DNA of 29,081 nucleotides, taken from a virus. The notes under the pieces are model-generated. The model was not told where the DNA came from and made no database searches. It was given only the letters and a program-made list of their open reading frames with translations. The stretch is from positions 9,516 to 38,596 of IMG/VR virus record IMGVR_UViG_3300030012_003534, one strand, 5' to 3'. Below, in pieces: positions 24,184 through 29,081 of the stretch. The position numbers and the translations under genes were made by a program. Each line of letters opens with the position of its first letter. The stretch's first letter is position 1.

Positions 24184-25148
24184 TATAATGATGCTCCATA
24201 ACTTAGTGGAAACGCATTTCTATAGTGTGAACTTTCGTGTGGGACAATCATTTGATATGCCTTTATCAATTCTTCTATCCCATTGTCTAAACTAAAGTTT
24301 GGTTTCCATCCTGTTGATTCTATTTTTTTATTACTTACTATGTAATCTCTTTTATCAGGGTCTACAAAATAATCTGAATAAGTTACCGAAGTATCAGGAA
24401 TATATTTTTGTATTCTTTCTACTAATTGTTTCTTATTTATATTTGTATCTGATAATCCTACATTGAATATCTCGTTTTGATATTCATTATACTTTAATGT
24501 CATATAACTAAATACTGATGCCACATCTTGAATGTGAACAAAATTACGAACAAATTCTTTTTCAAAAATAGTAATATATTTATCGGTTAATAATTTATAT
24601 ACGAATTCATTAACTAATAAATCCAATCTCATACGACTTGACACACCAAATACGGTCGCCAATCTAAAAGTTATTCCATTACTATTGTTCTTTATATAAT
24701 CTTCTGAATTACATTTCGTAATACCATAATGACTGATTGGTGTTAATGAATTTGTCTCATCTACTTCACCTTTATTTGTTCTACTACCATAACCACTATT
24801 AGTATTTGGATAGAGTATTTGTTGATTTGGTGATAAATTATCTACGATGTTTTTGATTTGATTAAAATTGACATCGGTTGCAAGTTGTTTGTCTTTTTCA
24901 CAACTTGGAAAACCGACAAGAGCGGCAAGTGGAATAATAACATCATGTGTTTTTACTTGTTCAAGTAATAAGTTTTTGTCACGAACATCACCATAGATAA
25001 AATTAAAACCTGGTTTACCAAATAAATCTAATAATGATGTTTGATTATACATCAAATTATCAATCACGGTAACCTCGTGATGTAACATTAGTTGTCTTGT
25101 GATAACTGAACCTAAATATCCAGCTCCACCTGTTATTAATATTCGCAT
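24183..25148 (-). CDS. NDP-sugar epimerase/dehydratase with canonical YxxxK
   Basis: 321 residues from the ATG at 25148. An in-frame ATG at 25175 lies inside the terminator-like hairpin and is not favoured, while GGAGG ends 7 bases before 25148. GGAGYLG (7-13) binds NAD(P), NSGYG (117-121) carries the catalytic Ser, Tyr141 and Lys145 form YGITK, and FVRNFVHIQDVA (199-210) is a typical extended-SDR segment. It is similar to WbpP/GalE and SDR enzymes of O-antigen clusters. Of the three SDRs here this is the only one with the standard catalytic Tyr spacing. Its expression is probably controlled by the structured leader just upstream. Confidence 0.92.
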   Translation of the reverse strand: MRILITGGAGYLGSVITRQLMLHHEVTVIDNLMYNQTSLLDLFGKPGFNFIYGDVRDKNLLLEQVKTHDVIIPLAALVGFPSCEKDKQLATDVNFNQIKNIVDNLSPNQQILYPNTNSGYGSRTNKGEVDETNSLTPISHYGITKCNSEDYIKNNSNGITFRLATVFGVSSRMRLDLLVNEFVYKLLTDKYITIFEKEFVRNFVHIQDVASVFSYMTLKYNEYQNEIFNVGLSDTNINKKQLVERIQKYIPDTSVTYSDYFVDPDKRDYIVSNKKIESTGWKPNFSLDNGIEELIKAYQMIVPHESSHYRNAFPLSYGASL

Positions 25149-25173
25149 AAAAAAGCCTCCAATAAATAGAGGC
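25149..25173 (-). terminator. Rho-independent-type hairpin overlapping the ribosome binding site
   Basis: The minus strand has GCCTCTA, loop TTTAT, then TGGAGGC (7 pairs including one G-T), followed directly by six T (25154-25149) and the ATG of the epimerase. This is the form of an intrinsic terminator, and the GGAGG Shine-Dalgarno sequence lies in its 3' arm, so folding could stop transcription or hide the ribosome site. Confidence 0.75.
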
Positions 25174-25281
25174 ATCTATAATAGTAAAACTATTTAAATG
25201 CCACCCTTGTTTTATAGTCTAAAGTAGTGGGTTAGGACTTTCTCCGAAGAGTGTTAGCACTACCTGACTTATATATAAATA
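25149..25281 (-). promoter_or_regulatory. Structured 5' leader, candidate wcaG-type riboswitch
   Basis: On the minus strand this 133-base gap folds in three parts. First, an upper domain: outer stem AGTC/GACT (25269-25266 with 25219-25216), inner stem GTAGTG/CACTAC (25263-25258 with 25229-25224), and a CTC-TTCG-GAG tetraloop hairpin (25251-25242) between internal-loop strands that each contain CTAAC. Second, GGCAT (25202-25198) can pair with ATGCC (25175-25171) around a perfect AATAGT-TTT-ACTATT hairpin. Third, the same GCC begins the terminator stem, so the second and third structures exclude each other. That is an aptamer plus expression-platform layout. The wcaG RNA motif was described upstream of exopolysaccharide/epimerase genes in cyanophages and marine DNA; context fits, but I could not compare to its consensus. 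Ligand unknown. Confidence 0.65.
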
Positions 25282-26073
25282 TTAGTAATCATCAAAATCT
25301 TCACTATAATTTAATATTTCAAAGTCTTTTTTGTATAAATTATAAACTATTTCTTTAGTATTGTCATTATAGTAGTCTTTCCAATTTGGTAAATATTTTT
25401 CTGATGGATTTTTTGAATCTTCTAATGTTCTTCCTTCATACCTGTAGTCATCAATTTTTTGATTTCCATCTTCATTAAAAATATCATTAAAAGTTTTTGA
25501 GTTATGAAGTTCTGTTAGTTTGACTTTTATAAATTCTTCATGTGGCATAATACCAAACTCATTCCACATTGGATGTGCATGACCATCTTCTATTTCACCT
25601 TCTTTAAATTTAATACAAAAATCTTCAAAACTTTCTTGCCAATCTTTTTGAGTCATATCTTCTAAAGTAGTTTTTAATTTTATAGGTCTGTATTCTTCGT
25701 AAGTTGGTTCAATTTCATAAAAATATTTTATATGTTTTGGATTTTTAGTTCTATGCATTTCACTAATTTTTTGACCAAATGTCCAACATGATAAAAATCT
25801 TGAGTATGGGTCTCTTGTTACACATAATTTATGTAAATTGTTCCAAACTTGTTTATCCATTGATTTATAAAACCATGCAGTTTGTAAATGATGACCATCT
25901 AATCCAAAGTGTCTAAGACCTTCTTGTGTATATGACCACTTTAAACAATCTCCAATATATGTTGAACCAGCCTTATTACCGACTATAATTACAGAGTTCA
26001 GAGTTGAATCAATTTGTTGTGGATTATTATGGTTATCTATACTATAATTTTCTTTTATTGTATAATATATCAT
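25282..26073 (-). CDS. PAPS-dependent sulfotransferase-like protein
   Basis: 263 residues. VGNKAGSTYIGDCL (31-44) matches the 5'-phosphosulfate loop of carbohydrate sulfotransferases (family 2), with Lys34, Ser37 and Thr38; CVTRDPYSRFLSCW (84-97) matches the 3'-phosphate-binding RDPxxRxxS segment with Arg87, Arg92 and Ser94. Length is typical for the catalytic domain, without a membrane anchor. It would move sulfate from PAPS to a glycan hydroxyl. PAPS would have to come from the host. The ATG overlaps the carbamoyltransferase stop as TAATG, and the structured leader follows immediately after its TAA. Confidence 0.85.
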   Translation of the reverse strand: MIYYTIKENYSIDNHNNPQQIDSTLNSVIIVGNKAGSTYIGDCLKWSYTQEGLRHFGLDGHHLQTAWFYKSMDKQVWNNLHKLCVTRDPYSRFLSCWTFGQKISEMHRTKNPKHIKYFYEIEPTYEEYRPIKLKTTLEDMTQKDWQESFEDFCIKFKEGEIEDGHAHPMWNEFGIMPHEEFIKVKLTELHNSKTFNDIFNEDGNQKIDDYRYEGRTLEDSKNPSEKYLPNWKDYYNDNTKEIVYNLYKKDFEILNYSEDFDDY

Positions 26074-27554
26074 TAAAATACCTTTACATTATATTTTTTC
26101 TCAAACAAGACACCATCTTGATAGGAATTTACTATTGGTTGTCCCTTAATATTTAGACTTGTGTTCAATACCATTGGACAACCTGTCTCTTCATAAAACT
26201 TCTTTATCAAATTATAATAACCAATGTTATCATCTTTACTTACGGTTTGAACTCGTGATGTTCCATCAATATGACATATCGCAGGATACTTATCAGGATA
26301 CTTACACTTTGCAACATACTGCATAAACTGAGATTTCTTTGTAGGCATTTCAAATATCTCATGTGCATGTTCCTCTAATACACTTGGTGCAAATGGTCTG
26401 AATTTCTGTCTGTTTTTAATCTCGTTCATTTGGTCTTTTATATTTGTCCCTCGTGGGTCTGCCAATAAACTACGATTACCCAATGCTCTTGGCCCAAACT
26501 CAGCTCTACCATTTGCAACACCAACTATGTTACCCTTTAGTAACTCATCCATTACCTCTTTTATTGGATACTCTCCCTTGATATCATATCCTAAAAAACA
26601 ATTATTAAAATTTATATGTTCACCTAAGATTGAAGATGCACACCCTAATGAACTACCACCATCACCAGGATTAGGTAATATCCAAAGATTAGGATACTTC
26701 TCAACAATCAAACTATTTGCAACACAATTCAATGCAACTCCACCACCATAACAATAGTTATCAGTTTCAGGAACTACTTCTTTTGCCTTTTCAAATATCT
26801 TTAAGATTTCCTCTTCACATATCGCCTGAACATTAGCTGCGATAGTGAACTTCCATTCATCTGAACCATCATCTGGATAATAAAGACTATCCCAACCTAA
26901 ACAACCTCTATGTAGATTTTCTTTTAATTTCAAGTCAAGTCCTTTAACAAAGAAATCGTCATACAACTCGTTCATTATGTTTCTATCTAACTTACCCCAT
27001 GCAGCCATTCCCATAAGAATGTATTCATCTTCTTGTGGTTTCAATCCTAATCGTTGAGTCATGGCACTATACCAAAGACCAAGTGAGTTTGGATAATTTA
27101 CAGAATATCTTTTCTCAAAGTGTGAACCCCATGCATACCAAATTGTTAAAGTTTCCCATTCACCAATGGCATCAATAGTAATAATACATGCCTCATCATA
27201 TGGACTTGAGTAGTAACTTGCAGCGGCATGACTTTCATGATGTCCAACATAATGGTCTATCTTATCAATGCCAAATTGTTTCAGATATTGTGATGGTAAG
27301 TTTCCACTTTGAAATACTTCACCATATTGACCTGCCCATAATTGTCTTGATTTTTTTAACCAAGGTTTTTCAAACCAAACAACTTTATCCCACCTACCAT
27401 ATCGTTTGGCATCAGAAATCATCTCTTGATTTAACAAATGGTCATTTTTTATACCACTATATCTTTCTGCATGACCTGCAAACAATATCTCCTTACCATC
27501 AAGTAAAGTGATACATGCATCATGGTTAAGTGCGTTAATTCCTAATATCTTCAT
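26073..27554 (-). CDS. Carbamoyltransferase, NodU/TobZ family
   Basis: 493 residues against about 560-600 for many family members. GINALNHDACITLLDG (5-20) and VGHHESHAAASYYSS (103-117) form the Kae1-like metal site (His11, His105, His109), DAIGEWETLT (128-137) the nucleotide-binding turn, YGGGVALNC (269-277) and GRAEFGPRALGNRSLLADPR (349-368) the signature segments, and LNTSLN near residue 463 the YrdC-like end. The protein ends about 20 residues after PIVNS, slightly short. It transfers a carbamoyl group from carbamoyl phosphate to a hydroxyl, here probably on a sugar. It overlaps the upstream SGNH gene by 20 bases. Confidence 0.93.
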   Translation of the reverse strand: MKILGINALNHDACITLLDGKEILFAGHAERYSGIKNDHLLNQEMISDAKRYGRWDKVVWFEKPWLKKSRQLWAGQYGEVFQSGNLPSQYLKQFGIDKIDHYVGHHESHAAASYYSSPYDEACIITIDAIGEWETLTIWYAWGSHFEKRYSVNYPNSLGLWYSAMTQRLGLKPQEDEYILMGMAAWGKLDRNIMNELYDDFFVKGLDLKLKENLHRGCLGWDSLYYPDDGSDEWKFTIAANVQAICEEEILKIFEKAKEVVPETDNYCYGGGVALNCVANSLIVEKYPNLWILPNPGDGGSSLGCASSILGEHINFNNCFLGYDIKGEYPIKEVMDELLKGNIVGVANGRAEFGPRALGNRSLLADPRGTNIKDQMNEIKNRQKFRPFAPSVLEEHAHEIFEMPTKKSQFMQYVAKCKYPDKYPAICHIDGTSRVQTVSKDDNIGYYNLIKKFYEETGCPMVLNTSLNIKGQPIVNSYQDGVLFEKKYNVKVF

Positions 27555-28185
27555 ATATATTTTTAATTTTATTTATTATTACATCTGAAATAAATTTATG
27601 TCCTTCTACATTTGGATGATAATCTTCTTCACTTATTATGTGTTTACTATCACTCCAACCAACCTGATGACTTATATCATTTGGTATAACATTATCAAAA
27701 TATTTATTTAAGTCTAATGTCACACTCCAAGGTGCAAAAGATATGTATTTAAGATTGTACTTATCTAATATACATTTTGTTGAAAAGTATATTTTTTCTG
27801 CTTCATTTACAAAATTTTTATTGTTTAAAAAATGAACAACAAATGATTCCCACCATTTTTTATCTGTATATTTTGGTTGTTCATCCCAATTAGGTATGTT
27901 ACCATCAGTTACTTTAATCCAAAAATTTTGGACTTTATCATAAAGTTCCCATCTATGTATTGTTGTCCAACCAAATAAAAAAAGAGTTTCATCTAATTTA
28001 TCAGGATTATTCTTAACCCATTTGTAAAAATTACGATATATGTAATTATTTGATGCACCACCCATTGATAAATTTATATCTTCAAGTGATAACTCCTCAC
28101 TAACAAATTTAGAGTAATTACTTTTCATTGTTTCTTCTGTGGTTCCTGCTGACCAACTATCACCTAATGTAACCAAATATTTCAT
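27535..28185 (-). CDS. SGNH hydrolase with GDSW motif
   Basis: 216 residues. GDSWSAG (8-14) gives nucleophile Ser10; INLSMGGASNNYIYR (37-51) covers block III; LFLFGWTT (68-75) a core strand; EEDYHPNVEGH (186-196) block V with Asp188 and His190. It aligns along most of its length with the protein at 20016, so they are paralogues. Probably an esterase or O-acyltransferase for glycan substituents, cytoplasmic. The ATG overlaps the stop of the mini-protein gene as ATGA. Confidence 0.88.
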   Translation of the reverse strand: MKYLVTLGDSWSAGTTEETMKSNYSKFVSEELSLEDINLSMGGASNNYIYRNFYKWVKNNPDKLDETLFLFGWTTIHRWELYDKVQNFWIKVTDGNIPNWDEQPKYTDKKWWESFVVHFLNNKNFVNEAEKIYFSTKCILDKYNLKYISFAPWSVTLDLNKYFDNVIPNDISHQVGWSDSKHIISEEDYHPNVEGHKFISDVIINKIKNIYEDIRN

Positions 28186-28286
28186 TTGTAAATAAATGGG
28201 TCTCTTTTTTTAATCTCACGAAGTCTCTTTTTAAAAAGATACCATCTTTTAATTTTATTATAATATTTTTTTATTAACTTTATCAT
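28182..28286 (-). CDS. 34-residue basic mini-protein
   Basis: The open frame begins with an ATG that overlaps the radical SAM stop as ATGA (28286-28283) and ends with a TGA that overlaps the next ATG the same way (28185-28182). That double coupling is strong evidence for translation. The peptide (MIKLIKKYYNKIKRWYLF, then KKRLREIKKRDPFIYK) has about 14 Lys/Arg among 34 residues with aromatic and aliphatic residues spaced as in an amphipathic helix. The KKRDPFIYK ending resembles short hypothetical proteins I associate with marine T4-like phages. Binding to membrane, nucleic acid or the SAM enzyme is possible; function unknown. Confidence 0.65.
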   Translation of the reverse strand: MIKLIKKYYNKIKRWYLFKKRLREIKKRDPFIYK

Positions 28287-29081
28287 ATAACATCACCTTT
28301 TTTAATCTTAGAAAATTCTTTCCAAAGTTGTTTTAATTCAGGAAACACTCCTAATATATTAGTGTTTCTTCTTTTGTCATGATTAGTAAAAAACTTATAA
28401 AAGTCATATCTGTTTCTATTTAATGTTTTTTCAGGTATATCTGATTTTGACCAATCATAGATTCTTTGTAACTTTTCCATTTCCATATGTGAAAATACAT
28501 CATCAGACTTATTTTCAAAACCCTTTTCTTGAATCTTTCTCATCAAGTCAACTTGTTTTTGTATTAATTCTTTAAACTCATCTGATAATATCTGTACACT
28601 TTGATGTGATGGATGTCTCAAATACGAAATATCCGCAACTACTGAATTGGGTGTATATCTATCAGTTGAGTTAAACTTGTCTTTTAATAAATAGAGTTGT
28701 TCAATAAATATATCAAAATTAAATACACTTAGTGCATTATAAGTTACCATAAATGTTAATGATGGTTTTTTTAACTCTGTTAGTGTTCTCTCACAATTTT
28801 TCCAAAACTTTCTATAATCTAATCCATGTCTAATATATTCTGCCTTCTTTCCCCAACCATCAATACTTGTGAATATCTGAAAATCTTTTACTAATCCCTT
28901 TTCTGTAATAATCTTTACTTTTTCAATAAACTTATTCATCAATTCGTCTGGTGCACCCATATTAGTATTTACTGATAATACAAGGTTCTTGTTAGGTTTA
29001 TCAGTTTCTATGATGTAGTCTAATACTTTAAATGTATCTCTTGATAATAATGGTTCCCCACCTGTAATTCTGAATGTGTGT
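28283..29081 (-). CDS. Radical SAM protein, 5' end beyond the window
   Basis: Reading through the right edge gives 265 codons. The frame continues upstream of the first in-window ATG (28960) without a stop: HTFRITGGEPLLSRDTF, then LVLSVNTN before Met. GGEP is the SAM-binding motif of radical SAM enzymes and VLSVNTN the next core strand, so the ATG at 28960 is internal. The CxxxCxxC cluster site must lie outside the window. The overall pattern, including FTSIDGWG and MVTYNALSVFNFD strands, resembles twitch-domain radical SAM proteins that are common in marine phages and cyanobacteria. The substrate is unknown. It is followed by the coupled mini-protein gene. Confidence 0.88.
   Translation of the reverse strand, partial: HTFRITGGEPLLSRDTFKVLDYIIETDKPNKNLVLSVNTNMGAPDELMNKFIEKVKIITEKGLVKDFQIFTSIDGWGKKAEYIRHGLDYRKFWKNCERTLTELKKPSLTFMVTYNALSVFNFDIFIEQLYLLKDKFNSTDRYTPNSVVADISYLRHPSHQSVQILSDEFKELIQKQVDLMRKIQEKGFENKSDDVFSHMEMEKLQRIYDWSKSDIPEKTLNRNRYDFYKFFTNHDKRRNTNILGVFPELKQLWKEFSKIKKGDVI

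Noticed and set aside
25149-25175. ATG at 25175 as start of the epimerase
   Set aside because: The nine added residues are encoded by the terminator-like hairpin and U-tract; normal SDR N-termini begin at the ATG at 25148.
25216-25269. Glutamine riboswitch (glnA/downstream-peptide type), known in cyanophages
   Set aside because: The conserved bases I remember for that aptamer are not present, and the downstream gene is a sugar epimerase.
25216-25269. Hammerhead or other self-cleaving ribozyme
   Set aside because: No CUGANGA/GAAA core or other recognised ribozyme core on either strand.

Overview
This window reads as part of the genome of a marine tailed phage of the T4-like (myovirus) type, probably one infecting an AT-rich ocean bacterium. 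The DNA is AT-rich and every supported gene lies on the minus strand. Genes are packed with ATGA or TAATG stop/start overlaps, and many have AGGAG-type ribosome binding sites. The host and exact phage group are inferred. No tRNA, rRNA, CRISPR array or insertion sequence was seen. Genes run from high to low coordinates.

Right edge (about 28.2-29.1 kb): the 3' part of a radical SAM gene that runs off the window, then a 34-residue basic mini-protein coupled to both neighbours.

Middle (8.5-28.2 kb): a long sugar and glycan cluster. It encodes three NDP-sugar epimerases/dehydratases, an RmlC-like 3,5-epimerase, a NodU/TobZ-type carbamoyltransferase, a PAPS-type sulfotransferase, a SAM methyltransferase, a phytanoyl-CoA-type dioxygenase, a B12-binding radical SAM enzyme, three SGNH hydrolases, and five diverged copies of one putative glycosyltransferase family. 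It also holds the two halves of a reduced thiamine-diphosphate (TPP) enzyme, one of them fused to a DUF5672-like domain. Together these could make and decorate an unusual glycan, either on the virion or on the infected cell surface. A 133-base structured leader sits inside the cluster, upstream of an epimerase gene. It contains a terminator/anti-terminator arrangement and is a candidate for the wcaG class of phage and cyanobacterial leader RNAs.

Left (1-8.5 kb): a block that looks late and virion-associated. It contains a P-loop kinase, a GH108 endolysin, a small beta-rich protein, a bacterial-type 7Fe/8Fe ferredoxin, three small basic proteins and a 1701-residue multi-domain protein. The large protein joins a CCA/poly(A)-polymerase-type nucleotidyltransferase, a possible ADP-ribosyltransferase-like module, an NMN-adenylyltransferase-like module, an unknown module and a ligase-type nucleotidyltransferase. 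Between the modules are sequences matching the T4 prohead protease consensus (L/I-x-E followed by G or A), and several neighbours carry similar sites near the N-terminus. The best single hypothesis from this window is a capsid-packaged polyprotein of nucleotide- and RNA-handling enzymes that is cut apart during head maturation and delivered with the DNA. The motifs are seen directly; packaging and cleavage are inferred.
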